This document shows, piece after piece, positions 1 to 10,061 of a stretch of 64,000 bases of DNA (position 1 is the first letter of the stretch; each line of letters opens with the position of its first letter). Both the position numbers and the translations under genes were made by a program. The notes under the pieces are model-generated. The model made no database searches, was not told the DNA's origin, and saw only the letters and a list, made by a program, of their open reading frames with translations. This DNA is from Crossaster papposus. Lineage: Eukaryota > Echinodermata > Asteroidea > Velatida > Solasteridae. The DNA lies in assembly GCA_037893245.1 (NCBI GenBank), contig JBAIAA010000545.1:310001-374000 (forward strand), in the 5' to 3' direction.

Positions 1-348
1 CTCTCCGATGTAACCTATCGTATTCAGCTGAAGCCTGAAAAGAAGGCTGTTGTAGTTCACGAAGACAGGCTGAAGCCGTATACCGGTGAAGCTTTGAAGG
101 CGTGGGTGTATCAGCCGCAAGTGGAAGAAGAAGCATTGGTTGAGGAACCAGTGTCCGAGGTTCCGGAGTCCATGCCAAGCCAAGAGGTGCGACTGAGTGT
201 CGAGCCTGAAATAAGTAACGAGCTTCCTGAGGCTCGAATGCTAGACCCTAGTATTAGTGAGGAAGGGGAAGTAGTGGAAGTTAGCCCTAGGAGAACCCAA
301 AGGCGGTACCCCCTGAGAGAACATAGACTTCCCGCAAGATATCGGTAG
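1..348 (+). CDS. gypsy-1 Pol C-terminus (partial, 5' end outside window)
   Basis: The frame is open from base 1 and encodes the end of a Ty3/gypsy integrase. It starts with LSDVTYRIQLKP and continues VVHEDRLKPYTGEAL, the same module found at the end of gypsy-2 pol (LSDVTVRIQLKR, VHVDRLKPYVGEA). This is the C-terminal integrase region after the catalytic core. An acidic linker follows, then a basic tail ending RRYPLREHRLPARYR, which matches the gypsy-2 tail RRYPKRAHKLPLRYR. The stop is TAG at 346-348. Protease, RT and the integrase core lie upstream of the window, so nothing can be said about their integrity. The tail similarity places gypsy-1 in the same family group as gypsy-2, though clearly diverged. 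Confidence 0.85.
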   Translation, partial: LSDVTYRIQLKPEKKAVVVHEDRLKPYTGEALKAWVYQPQVEEEALVEEPVSEVPESMPSQEVRLSVEPEISNELPEARMLDPSISEEGEVVEVSPRRTQRRYPLREHRLPARYR

Positions 349-389
349 TAGGTTAGTCACTAGATTGAGAGTGTAACTAACCAAATTGT

Positions 390-413
390 TTTGTTTTGTT
401 GTTTCGTTGGCAG
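390..413 (+). promoter_or_regulatory. putative 3' splice site before gypsy-1 accessory ORF
   Basis: A T-rich tract (TTTTGTTTTGTTGTTTCG) runs into TTGGCAG, with AG at 412-413. The accessory ORF ATG is only 7 bases downstream at 421. The same arrangement appears in gypsy-2, which makes a functional acceptor more likely than chance. No donor was assigned. Confidence 0.5.
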
Positions 414-420
414 ATCCAAA

Positions 421-1068
421 ATGCCTGTGAGTTGCTACCAGTGCCAGCAGACTTTCAACTCCAAGTCAGGTCTCTGGCGGCACCGGAGATTGATGCACGG
501 CCCTCCATTGTTTGTCTGCTGTGGGAGCTGTAGCTACCGGGACAGAAGGCGTGTCAACCTCCGGAGGCACTACAAATACTGCCATCCCCAGAACATGGAA
601 GAGTGCGCGGATATTGAGAAGGGCCCGGTCGAGGGACGACAGGGAGGAGTCAGCATGCCGGTGTCTATCGACAGGAAGAAGCTGACAGGCAAGTGGGAGC
701 TTAAGCCGCAAGGAGAGGCTCCAGCTTCAGCAAGTGGGCCAGCCAATAGCCCAGCGAGAGAGGCGCCGGCATCGGATGCAGGAAGTACGCCACCTTATAG
801 CCCGTCGATGGAGGCGGTTATCACCCTTTCGCCATGCCCCATATCTCCGTTGGTTGGTAGGTCATCGCCGGTCATTTGCCTCAGCGGGAAACCGAAGGCG
901 TACCTGAGTCACATGAGGGAGGCCCTGGAGGCAGCGGCTGCTGATTCCCTGCCACCCTCGAGTCCGAAGTCTGTGCCTGACCAGGAGCCACAGGAGGAGA
1001 TGGATGAGATGGAGATGACAAACATTACACAATGTTATTTAATATTAATAAATACCTACGAGAGTTGA
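421..1068 (+). CDS. gypsy-1 accessory C2H2 zinc-finger protein (3' end probably replaced)
   Basis: The ORF lies 72 bases after the pol stop, in the position where retroviruses and errantiviruses carry env. I chose ATG 421 because the frame opens only at non-ATG codons upstream and a splice acceptor lies just before it. Two perfect C2H2 fingers occupy about residues 5-53: C-x2-C-x12-H-x4-H beginning CYQC, and a second beginning CGSC and ending HYKYCH. A Pro/Ser-rich middle follows, then a GKPKAYLSHMREA motif near residue 160 that recurs in the gypsy-2 protein (GGKPKGMLQMMRAA). No membrane segment or signal peptide is visible, so this is not an envelope. The last 20 or so codons turn AT-rich and unlike gypsy-2, so the natural 3' end is probably lost. 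A nucleic-acid-binding role is inferred from the fingers only. Confidence 0.75.
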   Translation: MPVSCYQCQQTFNSKSGLWRHRRLMHGPPLFVCCGSCSYRDRRRVNLRRHYKYCHPQNMEECADIEKGPVEGRQGGVSMPVSIDRKKLTGKWELKPQGEAPASASGPANSPAREAPASDAGSTPPYSPSMEAVITLSPCPISPLVGRSSPVICLSGKPKAYLSHMREALEAAAADSLPPSSPKSVPDQEPQEEMDEMEMTNITQCYLILINTYES

Positions 1069-1641
1069 GAGCTTCTGATTTGTCGAGACTCGATCATGTG
1101 TAGGTGTATTATAAGAGAACGTGATAATGGGCCGAATACACAAAAACTAGCAATTGCGTAAAAGCAAAAGCTAAATCAAGCAAAATCAAAATCAAAATTT
1201 CTTTAAAACATACATAAATTGTGCTTTGACTAACAGCTTTTTCCTAACCCCAACAGTCCTCAATCCTTTGCCTGTTGGAGGATTAAGGGCTGTTAGGGTT
1301 AAGCTTGCCAAGCAAATACTTATGTGCACTGTGCCACTGTGCACTACATCCAGATGTGCATCATTGTAAATGTAAAGCTTCTTAGATGCGTGTTTTGCAA
1401 AATGGCTGCAGCATGATGTTGTTCAAACTGCTGTGGTTACATTTGTACATGTACATATTTTTAAGCAATTGCTAATCTGGGAAAATTTGCTTCAAAGAAA
1501 CAAGCATTTGCTTTTGCTTAAAAGTAGAAGCTTTTGCTTGTTGGCAATTTCTTATTTTTATGTATAAAAATGTTAGAAAAAGCCTAGGAAAAGCAAATTC
1601 TAGTTACCTTCTTTTATTAACTGCAAGCATAAAAAACTCAC
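1069..1641. other. non-coding AT-rich stretch, gypsy-1 remnant to P-like intron
   Basis: No coding potential recognised. Somewhere here gypsy-1 is truncated without a recognisable 3' LTR and the intron of P-like copy 1 (minus strand) begins. An imperfect inverted repeat lies at about 1246-1312 (arms AACCCCAACAGTCCTCAATCC and GGATTAAGGGCTGTTAGGGTT). Confidence 0.5.
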
Positions 1642-2167
1642 CTCTTAGTGACTTTATTAGCCAGTTGTGAGTCCATGGCCAGGCCACTTCAATGCCTTGA
1701 ACTTGTGAAGAAGATTTCTCATGAGCTTGATCATGTGAGGTGGATCGAGGAAGCCGTATACTGAAGTACCAGGATGTCCAGGATGTTCAAAGTATTGTCT
1801 GAGCTGATCTCTGTTGCACCCAGCAGCTTCATGGATTTGATGTTGTGCTCAGTCCCATAATGGAAATCACACGCAGGTGGAAGGCTTGACATTGGATGAT
1901 TGTATTCCTCACAATGCCTGCTTGTAGTGAGGCTGTGATGCCATTTACTAAGTAGTAAGCCACATGGATCTTCCAATGACCCCTTAGCCCAACAAGCATA
2001 ATGACAAGTGCCTCTTCAGGTGCCTCTTCAGCTGCCTCCTTAGCTGCCTCCTCGCTGTATTCTTTAGACAACCTGCCCAAGTCGACGTAGCCAAATGCTC
2101 TCTTGAGACCTTGGTAATATTCAATGTGCTGCTTAAGATGCATACTGTCAATAACAAGAGCAGCTAC
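1642..2167 (-). pseudogene. P-element/THAP9-like transposase, catalytic exon, copy 1 (frameshifted)
   Basis: Read on the minus strand, the exon starts after a good acceptor (TTGTATTTGCAG at 2168-2179) and ends at a donor (AGAG|GTGAG, about 1642/1641). It opens VAALVIDSMHLKQHIEYYQG and continues FGYVDLG, LVGLRGHWK and LQAGIVRNTI, then in another frame GTEHNIKSMKLLGA, and later FLDPPHMIKLMRNLLHKF. These match copy 2 (49465-63828) closely and are characteristic of P-element/THAP9 transposases, where the DGT...N...LLG and DPPHM...RN blocks belong to the RNase H-like catalytic fold. At least two frameshifts (near 1860 and 1750) and early stops near 1657-1665 break it. An EEAAKEAAEEAPEEA tract (about 2000-2070) is expanded relative to copy 2. 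The upstream exon is at 12096-12386, separated by gypsy-2. Confidence 0.8.
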
Positions 2168-2251
2168 CTGCAAATACAACAGAAGCAATTGATGAATTAG
2201 CGATTTATTAATTATACCTTTAGCATATTGGACCATCTGACAGAAAAGTAT

Positions 2252-2654
2252 TGTGACGGAAAGTGCAAGGACTTAGTGCCAGTTTATGTTATTGTAATTC
2301 TAAAGTTTATGAATGAACTGTAACCACGGGCAGACATGACCTGTAGTTGCGCGCGCTGGCTGGGCGGAGCTTACCGCTCAGTGACTCGCTGCGTGATTGC
2401 ACGCAAGGTTTCATTACGTGTGTGATTCCTGTATAATTTTGGAGCAAAACCGAGTGTGAAATTATGTACAAAATCTTGTGAATATTTAATGAGCTTAACT
2501 TTAGGGTTCTTGAAATCGAGCCCAAATTCTGTGAATATTTAATAAGCTTAACTTTTATATAAAATTATAAAGGAAAAGTTAAGGAATGGACACTTTCCAT
2601 TTAGTTTTTATGGCTTTTAGAGTATGGGGACATCCTCTGCCATGCTCGGGCCTG
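2252..2654 (+). repeat. gypsy-2 partial LTR plus 3' internal fragment (remnant unit)
   Basis: 2252-2404 matches the first ~153 bases of the full LTR. At about 2403 (shared GCAA) the sequence switches to the end of the internal region, and 2405-2654 matches 10590-10839. The next full LTR follows at once. The junction is therefore a deletion with short microhomology inside a former complete unit. Confidence 0.85.
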
Positions 2655-3658
2655 TGTGACGGAAAGTGCAAGGACTTAGTGCCAGTTTATGTTATTGTAA
2701 TTCTAAAGTTTATGAATGAACTGTAAACACGGGCAGGCATGACCTGTAGTTGCGCGCGCTGGCTGGGCGGAGCTTACCGCTCAGTGACTCGCTGCGTGAT
2801 TGCACGCGATTGGGTAACAAAGCCCATATGCTTAAGTACATGTATGTGTTTCACATGGTGTGCGTGTTTACCTGGGTGGTAGACACGTAATATTCATGGT
2901 AAGTTGTTCGAGAGCTGCACGGCAGATAAGACGTAGGTAACTGGTGCTGCGTTTTGTGCGATGCTTCTGCGAATCGGTACAAAGCGGTATAGCTGTACAT
3001 TGTTTACGCAAGCCTGCATGGTTAATGTGTTGGTGGTACAAAGCTGAGATAGCTAGCTGTACATAGCTGACGCAAGCTGGCATGGTTAATGCGTAGCAGG
3101 TGCAAAGCTGTACTGGTTGTACACAGCTCACTGGGGCATGTAATGCTGACTAGGCACTTGATGCTGACTAGCCACTTGATGCTGACTAGGCACTTGATGC
3201 TGACTAGGCACTTGATGCTGACTAGGCACTTGATGCTGACTAGGCACTTGATGCTGACTAGGCTTGTGTAATGTTTATGATGGCTTTTGCGTTCTGAACA
3301 CTGCAGTTATTGTGCATTGCTGCTGAGGACCCTAGTATTTAAACAGCCCACTTAATCTCCAATTACTGTGCATTTCTTGATTGTTGTGAATAAATCATCT
3401 TTATTGTTCATTGTACCGTCAACCCAGTTGTCAAGGAGTCTTTGTTACAGGTTATAGTGTAATTAACAGAGAGTAATCGCAATCATCATAATCGGCGGTA
3501 TATTTCCTCCAAAACGGACCTGCACCCTTAGCCTTTTAGGTCGCTCTGAGTGATCTCTCGTCTAGGGAAGAGCCATAGGTTGGGAAGATTGTCGTCGCTT
3601 TAATAGGTGTCCGACTTATCCTAACAGCCTTGGGTTGGCCCGGGGAGTTCCCGCCACA
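2655..3658 (+). repeat. gypsy-2 5' LTR (1004 bp)
   Basis: TGTGACGG...CCGCCACA, repeated at 10840-11843. It contains imperfect repeats around AGCTGTACA...GCATGGTTAATG (about 2990-3125), an 18-bp minisatellite (3143-3268), a TATTTAAA TATA-like box near 3336, and a polyadenylation signal AATAAA at 3389-3394. The order fits U3-R-U5. Long reading frames inside it are not genes. Confidence 0.9.
3143..3268 (+). repeat. 18-bp minisatellite in gypsy-2 LTR
   Basis: Seven head-to-tail copies of ATGCTGACTAGGCACTTG, one with a GG to GC change and the last degenerate. The same array with the same unit variant occurs at 11328-11453 in the 3' LTR. There are no spacers, so it is not a CRISPR array. Confidence 0.9.
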
Positions 3659-3660
3659 AA

Positions 3661-3678
3661 TGGTGTCAGAAGTGGGAT
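3661..3678 (+). other. gypsy-2 primer binding site (tRNA-Leu)
   Basis: TGGTGTCAGAAGTGGGAT begins two bases after the 5' LTR. It is complementary to the 3' end of a tRNA-Leu whose acceptor arm reads ATCCCACTTCTGACA plus CCA, as in animal tRNA-Leu(CAA). The tRNA match is from memory of animal tRNA sequences. Confidence 0.8.
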
Positions 3679-3746
3679 GATTGTGATTGATCAGGTTGAT
3701 TTCCTCTGTTGAATAGTTTAATTGTTGTTTGTTTGTTTTTGGAGGT

Positions 3747-5336
3747 ATGAGCGAAGGCTCGAAAGGTCGAGTGGGCACCTCAAGTGCTGAGGTGCAAGGA
3801 CTGCGCATGGAAGCCCAATTTCTGCAATGGGAAAATGACCTCATTGCAAAGAAGTTGAAGGCTGCCATGGAGTTGCAGTCGGGTGTTTCCCCAAGGGAAG
3901 GAAACATGAACACGCCAGGTCAAGGCCGGCGTGTGCTCCATCAGGTTGACACCGATGTTGAGTTTAGGGTACCCGAAGAGACTACCGGGTATGACTCCGG
4001 ATCATCGGAGAGAGTCTTGGGCGCAGATATGCGGCCTGAGTTTGCCCCTTATGTGGGGAGGGGTGTGACTTTCAGGGAAAGTACACCTAGGCGAGGACGG
4101 AGCTCGGGGATTTCCCCCCGAGCACAGTCGACGCCTGTTGCCGGGGAGACAGATGATCCAAATGATGATCTGATGTCGTTAACCCCTGAAGGTGGCACGG
4201 AAAGGGCTAAGGCGAGCGCCCACCCGTTCGTTTGCGACAGGGTAGACCCTAAACAGGTACATGGCGAGTTGTTAAGTTTCGCTACTCGACCAGTCGAGGT
4301 GAAGAACAACAGTTCAGCTAAAGTCGACATCTCTTCAGTGGGTCCATGGCCACTGAAACGAGAGGCATGGGTCCATGGTGACGTGGGTCAGGAGGAAGGT
4401 TTGGAACGACTAAATCGCAGGCCAAATATAACCCCTGATCGGTACAGCGGTAGAGTGCTCTGGAAAGAGTACTTCCGCCATTTTGAGTCGTGTCGTGAGG
4501 TGAACATGTGGGGCGAGGAACAAGCTGCAACGTGGTTAGCCGCAAGCTTGCAAGGGGACGCTCTACGGTTATTAGGTGACTCTGGCCACAAGCACACGTA
4601 TGGTGCGCTTGTAAAGTTGCTGGAGCGCAGGTTTGGATCAGCTCGACAGAGTGAACATTATCTCGTCGAACTGAGACATCGGCGCCAAAAGCCGAAGGAA
4701 ACTTTGCTTGAATTAGGGCAAGCAATTCACAAATTGACGGCGAGGGCATACCCTGAGTTGCAGGAAGATGCTCGTGAAAGGTTGGCTAAGAACCACTTCA
4801 TGGACGCCGTTGACAGTCATTCAGTGAGAGAGGGCATCAATAGGGCCCGTCCAAAGACTTTGGACGAAGCGGTCCAGGCTGCCCTGGAGACTGAAAACTT
4901 TGAGAAGGTTGAGCAGGAAAGGTTGCTTGACCGGAAGCCCGCCAAATATGCGAGGGCTTTGGACTCTGGAACAGAGCAGAGGTTGGTGACTTTAGAGGGA
5001 AGTCTAAGTGAACAGGCCAAGACATTGAAGTCTGTGGCCGAGTTGGTGAAGTCGTTGTCAAGTCAGATCAAGGGCCAGGATCACGGCAAGGGTGTGACGT
5101 CTCCCCAGACACACAAACCCTGGAAAGCCGAGCCTGGAACCCTGCGGTGTTTCAGATGTGGTGAGAAAGGGCACTTCGCCCGGGAGTGTAAAGAAACTCC
5201 TAAGCAGGGAAACGGCAGTCAGCCCCCCGTAGGACCCGCGGGAAGGCTGCATGGCCGAGAGGGTCAAAAAGGCGACTCGGTGACAGCGATGGTGATGGTG
5301 GAAAAATGTCCAAACAAGGGGATGGGCAGCGAGTAA
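3747..5336 (+). CDS. gag: gypsy-2 Gag polyprotein
   Basis: The ORF encodes 529 residues from ATG 3747; the frame is open a little upstream without another ATG. The N-terminal part is polar and low in conserved motifs. A retrotransposon-Gag capsid-like region follows at about residues 225-400 ([57 protein letters not shown], then the [21 protein letters not shown] block). A coiled-coil-prone stretch precedes one CCHC zinc knuckle, [14 protein letters not shown] (about 5149-5190), which binds genomic RNA. The same capsid blocks recur in broken form in gypsy-3. The gag stop (TAA 5334-5336) overlaps the start of pol, which is in the -1 frame and open from 5204. I see no canonical slippery heptamer in the overlap, but pol has its own ATG at 5306. 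Confidence 0.9.
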   Translation: MSEGSKGRVGTSSAEVQGLRMEAQFLQWENDLIAKKLKAAMELQSGVSPREGNMNTPGQGRRVLHQVDTDVEFRVPEETTGYDSGSSERVLGADMRPEFAPYVGRGVTFRESTPRRGRSSGISPRAQSTPVAGETDDPNDDLMSLTPEGGTERAKASAHPFVCDRVDPKQVHGELLSFATRPVEVKNNSSAKVDISSVGPWPLKREAWVHGDVGQEEGLERLNRRPNITPDRYSGRVLWKEYFRHFESCREVNMWGEEQAATWLAASLQGDALRLLGDSGHKHTYGALVKLLERRFGSARQSEHYLVELRHRRQKPKETLLELGQAIHKLTARAYPELQEDARERLAKNHFMDAVDSHSVREGINRARPKTLDEAVQAALETENFEKVEQERLLDRKPAKYARALDSGTEQRLVTLEGSLSEQAKTLKSVAELVKSLSSQIKGQDHGKGVTSPQTHKPWKAEPGTLRCFRCGEKGHFARECKETPKQGNGSQPPVGPAGRLHGREGQKGDSVTAMVMVEKCPNKGMGSE

Positions 5337-8300
5337 TAACTCTGCCTAGCCCAGTTCGTGGACCTCGTTATGGCTTATTTGTTGATGGGATGGTAAGAGC
5401 AACCAAGTGTCGATTTTTGATCGACACGGGGTCCACCGACACTTTGATAAGTAGCACGGTGTACTACCAAATCCCAAAGGAGAGAAGACCTGTCTTGGAG
5501 ACAGAAGATGTTCAGGTGAAGCAAGTTGACGGTAGTCAACTAGCCGTGCTGGGCATAACTTGGGTAGACGTGCAAGTGGGTGGAACCACACACCAAGTCA
5601 GGGCAGTGTTTGTCGAAATGAACTACTGTGGTATCCTGGGCATGGATTTCCTGGTACCCACAGGTGGAAATTTAGATTTCCAGTCGAAAGAGTGGAGGCT
5701 CAACGGTGAGCGAATTAAGTGCACAAATGGTGCAGGTGAGCTCTTTGTGGGTCGCGTTGTAGTCCTTAAAACTACGGTTATCCCACCAGGTCATGAAGCC
5801 GTGGTCCCGGGGATAATTGCTCGGAAGGGTGCCGACTTGGTCGGGCCTGCCATGGTGGAACCATTGGAAGGTGGCGGTGACCTAGCCAAAAAGGGTTTGG
5901 TGTTGGCCAGATCTCTAGTGGAGATTGGGGCCGATGTTGTTCCGTTGCGGGTCTTCAATCCCGGAAGGGAGAAAAGGGTTGCCCGTGAGGGAGCAACAGC
6001 GGGTGTGATTTCCGAGGTGGAAGTTGGTTCAATTCATGGTGAGTTGGACGGGTTGGCAGGTGTTGGTGAAGAGTTACCCCAACACTTGCAGGATTTGTTT
6101 GAGAGGGGTACATCCAAGGTGGAGGCTATGTACCACGGGGATGTCCGGAAATGTTTAGTAGACTTCCAGGACGTGTTGTCCAAGGGTGACCATGACATTG
6201 GTCGCACGGACGTGGTCCGGCATCACATAAATACAGGTGATGCTAGGCCAATGAAAGAACGGATGAGGCGTCATCCGTATTGCCATCAGGAGGAGATCCA
6301 GAGGCAAGTCGGTGATTTGGAGAAGCGGGGGGTGATTGAACCTTCCGACAGTCCATGGGCGGCAAATGTTGTTTTGGTTGACAAAAAGGATGGCACGAAA
6401 CGCTTCTGTATTGATTACAGAAAGTTGAATTCGGTGACCATCAAGGATGCCTATCCGGTGCCGCGCATTGATGAAACATTCGATGCATTGCATGGGGCAA
6501 AGTGATTTTGTACACTTGACTTGGCGTCGGGGTACTGGCAAGTCGCTCTAGATGAGGACGCCAGCCAAAAGTCAACATTTGTTGTGAGAAGCGGGTTGTA
6601 CCGGTGGAAATGCATGCCTTTCGGGCTGTGCAATGCCCCGGCGACCTTTGAGCGCCTCATGGAAAAGGTCATGGCCGGCTTGCAGTGGGAAATCCTATTG
6701 ATTTATTTGGATGACATCATCGTGTTTGGTCAGTCGGTACAGGAGACCCTAGACCGTCTCCGATTAGTGTTGGGCAGGCTAAGAAACGCTGGGCTTAAAC
6801 TCAAGCCCAGCAAGTGTCATTTGTTTCAAAAGTCAGTGGCTTACCTGGGGCACATTGTGTCCTCAGAGGGCGTAGCAACCGACTCTAAAAAGGTTGAAGC
6901 AGTGGCAAATTGGCCAGTTCCAAGGTGTGTACGAGATGTGAGAAGTTTCTTAGGCCTCGCATCGTACTACCGGAAATTCATAAAGGGGTTTGCAGAGGTG
7001 GCAAGTCCACTGCATGCCTTGACTGAGAAAGCAAGGCAATTTGTGTGGACTGAGAGGTGTCAAGAGGCATTTGACGAGTTAAAGGGCAGGCTTCAAGCCG
7101 CCCCAATTCTGTCATATCCAATGCCCGAAGGCGATTTTATCTTAGACACCGATGCCAGCGGTGAAGGTATCGGGGCAGTATTGTCGCAGATCCAGGGTGG
7201 TGATGAAAAAGTGCTTGCGTATGCGAGCCGAAAGCTCAGCAAACCTGAGCGGAATTATTGTGTCACTCGTCAAGAGTTGTTGGCTGTGGTTGTGTACTTG
7301 AAGTATTTCAAACAATACTTGTACGGCCGCAGGGTAACGGTTCGAACTGACCATGCCGCATTGCGGTGGGTACTTAATTTTAAGAACCCCGAAGGTCAGC
7401 TGGCGAGGTGGATGGAAGTCCTGTCACAGTATGACTTGGTCGTTGAGCACAGAAGCGGCAAGAAGCATGGTAATGCTGATGGGTTGTCAAGACGGCAATG
7501 CAAACAGTGCGGCCGTGATGAGGTGGTCAATGATGGTGAGGCAACTGGTGTGGTAACTGAGGGTCAGCCTCAGGGGAGTGAGTTCTTGGTTAGGGGCGTA
7601 GCTGCCCAACCAACCCTGTCTCGTAGTGCTTTAAAGGAAGCACAGTCACAGGATGACACCATGAGTTGGCTCGTAAAGTTGAAGGAAGAGGGTAGTGGTC
7701 GTCCTGAGTGGAAGACAATTTCCCACTTATCATCAACCTGCAAGACCTATTGGTCACAGTGGGACCAGTTGGAAGTCCGTGAGGGAGTTCTGCACAGGAG
7801 GTGGGACTCCGATGACGGAAAATCTATCCGGTGGCTTTTGGTGTTACCATCAAAGTCCCGGAAAAAAATTCTGTTAGAGTTGCACGGTGGGCAACTAAGT
7901 GGTCATTTGGGGGTCAGCAAAACTCTGGCTAAAGTCAAAGCCAGGTTCTTCTGGCCAGGCATGTCTGCGGACGTGCGGTCATTTCTCCGAGGCTGCACTG
8001 TCTGTGCCAGGAGAAAATCGACTGCTAAGAAAAGGGTTGCACCCCTGCAGCAGTATCGAGTTGGTGTTCCAATGGAACGAAAAGCAATAGACTTGCTCGG
8101 GCCATTGCCCGTTACAGACAATGGTAATCGTTGGGTGATGGTGGTTGGCGACTACTGCACTAAGTGGATGGAAGCATTTCCGCTTCCTGACGCCACTGCA
8201 GTTACAGTTGCACACACATTGGTGACTGAGTTTGTTTGTCGATTCGGCGTGCCCCAAGAACTTCACTCTGATCAGGGCACAAACTTCGAGTCCCAGGTGT

Positions 8301-9171
8301 TCGGTAAGATGTGCCAAATTCTCGGCATATCTAAAACTCGGACAACCGCCTATAATCCGAAATCGGACGGCATGGTTGAGAGGTTTAACAAAACCTTGGT
8401 CAACATCGTGGCGATGCTGATTGACCCTAAACGAAGGCAGAAGATTGGGATGAGTTTCTCCCCTTTGCCACCTTCGCTTACCGGTGCACGCCGCAAGATT
8501 TGATTGGGAAATCCCCCAACATGATGATGTTGGGGAGAGAGGTGAATGTCCCAGTGGATCTGGTGACAGGGTGTCCAGAGGTTGAGGAGGAGGTGACTGC
8601 GGACTTTGCTAAAAAATTGCGAAGTGATATGCAGGAGGCCCATAAAAGAGCGAGGAATTGTCTCGGGAAAAGTGCCCGGAGGCAAAAAAAGAATTTTGAC
8701 AGGAGAGCGTCTAAACATGGGTTGAAAGAAGGCCAATTTGTGTGGCTGCACAACCCGACAAAGAAAAAGCACATGTCGCCCAAATTGCAGCTAAGGTGGG
8801 AAGGACCATGGCTAATTCTGAAAGAGTTGTCAGATGTGACGGTTCGAATCCAGCTTAAGCGTGGTAGCAAGCCAAAGGTTGTCCATGTGGACCGACTAAA
8901 GCCATATGTCGGTGAGGCAATCGAGCCTTGGTGTCATCAATCCAGGGGCGAGGCGACAGAAAACCTCCCCATGGGTGAAATGACAGAGGTTCAAGGTGAC
9001 AAAGGTATGTCATCTGAGGAATTGGCTTATGAGGCCGATAATGAGATTCCTGTGATGCATGATGCCGTCACAGAAGAGTTAAATACTGAAAGTCAGTCAG
9101 AGGGGTGTCATGAGTCACCACCAAGACGGTACCCGAAACGGGCGCACAAGTTACCCCTGCGGTATCGGTAA
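5306..9171 (+). pseudogene. pol: gypsy-2 Pol (protease-RT-RNase H-integrase), one nonsense and one frameshift
   Basis: Domains in order: aspartic protease with [11 protein letters not shown] near residue 37; RT from about residue 310 with LDLASGYWQV and catalytic YLDDIIVF near 465; RNase H with LDTDAS near 612; integrase zinc region (HGGQLSGH...CTVCARRK, about 859-903); integrase core with AIDLLG, HSDQGTNFES and MVERFNK; and a C-terminal LSDVTVRIQLKR module with basic tail RRYPKRAHKLPLRYR. TGA at 6503-6505 interrupts RT in the same frame, where gypsy-3 has TGG at the homologous site (AEWFSTLDLASG). A frameshift near 8430-8440 moves the reading frame, and the true frame resumes as EDWDEFLPF. 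With only two lesions and nearly identical LTRs, either recent decay or sequence error is possible. Confidence 0.88.
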
Positions 9172-9253
9172 AGTGCAGTAACGTGTGAACTTTCCCAATA
9201 CAATTTAGTTGGATTGTGGTCTAAATGTAGAGCATTGGTTGATTATCTTGTAC

Positions 9254-9275
9254 TTTTGTGGTTTTTGTTTTTCAG
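9254..9275 (+). promoter_or_regulatory. putative 3' splice site before gypsy-2 accessory ORF
   Basis: A strong pyrimidine tract (TTTTGTGGTTTTTGTTTTTCAG) ends at AG 9274-9275, 12 bases before ATG 9288. The position relative to pol stop and ATG parallels gypsy-1. Confidence 0.55.
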
Positions 9276-9287
9276 AATCAAGTAAAG

Positions 9288-10061
9288 ATGCCGCAAGACA
9301 GGGGTCGCGGGAAGCCAAAGTCCAGGCGGTTTAGTTGCCATCAGTGCCCTTTGTGGTACGATCACCGGCAGAGCCTATGGAGGCACATCGAGGAGCAGCA
9401 CAAGTCAGCTCACACTCTTCACTGCAGCAAGTGTTCTTACCAGGCAGGTCTGGTTGCCACACTACAACAACACGTAACCATGTGTCATCCAGAGATCGCA
9501 ACCAGTAGCCCTGCAGTGAGGACACCGGCGATGAAAAAGGTCATCCCGCACACCGTCGCATCCACGGAGGTGACGGGGAGCCAACCTGCTTCCCAGGTCA
9601 CAGCGGAGAAGTCAGCTCCTCCGCCCAAATCTACGAAGAGAGCCCTGTCTGATGATGGAGTTGGAGGAGAGGCGGTCCTGTCCTTATCCCCCACACCCCT
9701 GTCCCCCTGGATGGAGCCGACCCGTTCCCCCAAGCCCTCGGCGTCCCCCTACTTCCGTAGTGGCGGAAAGCCGAAAGGTATGCTGCAGATGATGCGGGCT
9801 GCTGAGTCACCTAAAGAGCCGGGGTCGCCTCATCCGAGCACTGCATCAACGATGCCGTCGCCTAGAGGCTCGCGGGAAGACGTCAGCGAGATGTCGGCAG
9901 AGGTCGGCGATACATCTCCGAGGAAACGGATGGCAACCGTCAAGGAGTACACCCTGACCCAAGTCATCCTTGATGGAGAAGTGGTGCAGAACGACGAGCG
10001 CTGCATCTCCTACCTGAAACCCATCGAGGTAAATGCTGAGGGACGACCAGTGGGGAAGTAG
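9288..10061 (+). CDS. gypsy-2 accessory C2H2 zinc-finger protein
   Basis: The ORF encodes 257 residues from ATG 9288, about 115 bases after pol. Two perfect C2H2 fingers occupy about residues 16-68: CHQC...HIEEQH and CSKC...HVTMCH, each C-x2-C-x12-H-x4-H. A Ser/Pro-rich middle (SPTPLSPWMEP) follows, then GGKPKGMLQMMRAA near residue 170, then an acidic-polar C-terminus with TLTQVILDGEVVQNDER. Layout and motifs match the gypsy-1 ORF, and gypsy-3 has the same layout, so this is an accessory gene inherited with this lineage and not a captured neighbour. No signal peptide or transmembrane helix is visible. It could bind DNA (target choice) or genomic RNA; which one cannot be told from sequence. 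The ORF is intact although pol is broken. Confidence 0.8.
   Translation: MPQDRGRGKPKSRRFSCHQCPLWYDHRQSLWRHIEEQHKSAHTLHCSKCSYQAGLVATLQQHVTMCHPEIATSSPAVRTPAMKKVIPHTVASTEVTGSQPASQVTAEKSAPPPKSTKRALSDDGVGGEAVLSLSPTPLSPWMEPTRSPKPSASPYFRSGGKPKGMLQMMRAAESPKEPGSPHPSTASTMPSPRGSREDVSEMSAEVGDTSPRKRMATVKEYTLTQVILDGEVVQNDERCISYLKPIEVNAEGRPVGK

Noticed and set aside
391-1068. Accessory ORFs as retroviral-type envelope genes
   Set aside because: They have C2H2 fingers or an SGNH fold, no signal peptide, furin-like site, fusion peptide or transmembrane helix.
1246-1312. Telomere-like AACCCTAAC inverted repeat as a functional site
   Set aside because: A single short imperfect hairpin with no repeat array; no evidence beyond the word match.
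2868-3131. Cys-rich ORF (MSCVQPVQLCTCYAL) in two copies (also 11053)
   Set aside because: Inside the gypsy-2 LTR, antisense, no family resemblance; a by-product of the repeat.
3143-3268. Regular direct repeats that could suggest a CRISPR array (also 11328, 32055, 40751)
   Set aside because: Units are head-to-tail with no unique spacers and lie in transposon LTRs or introns of an animal genome; they are minisatellites.
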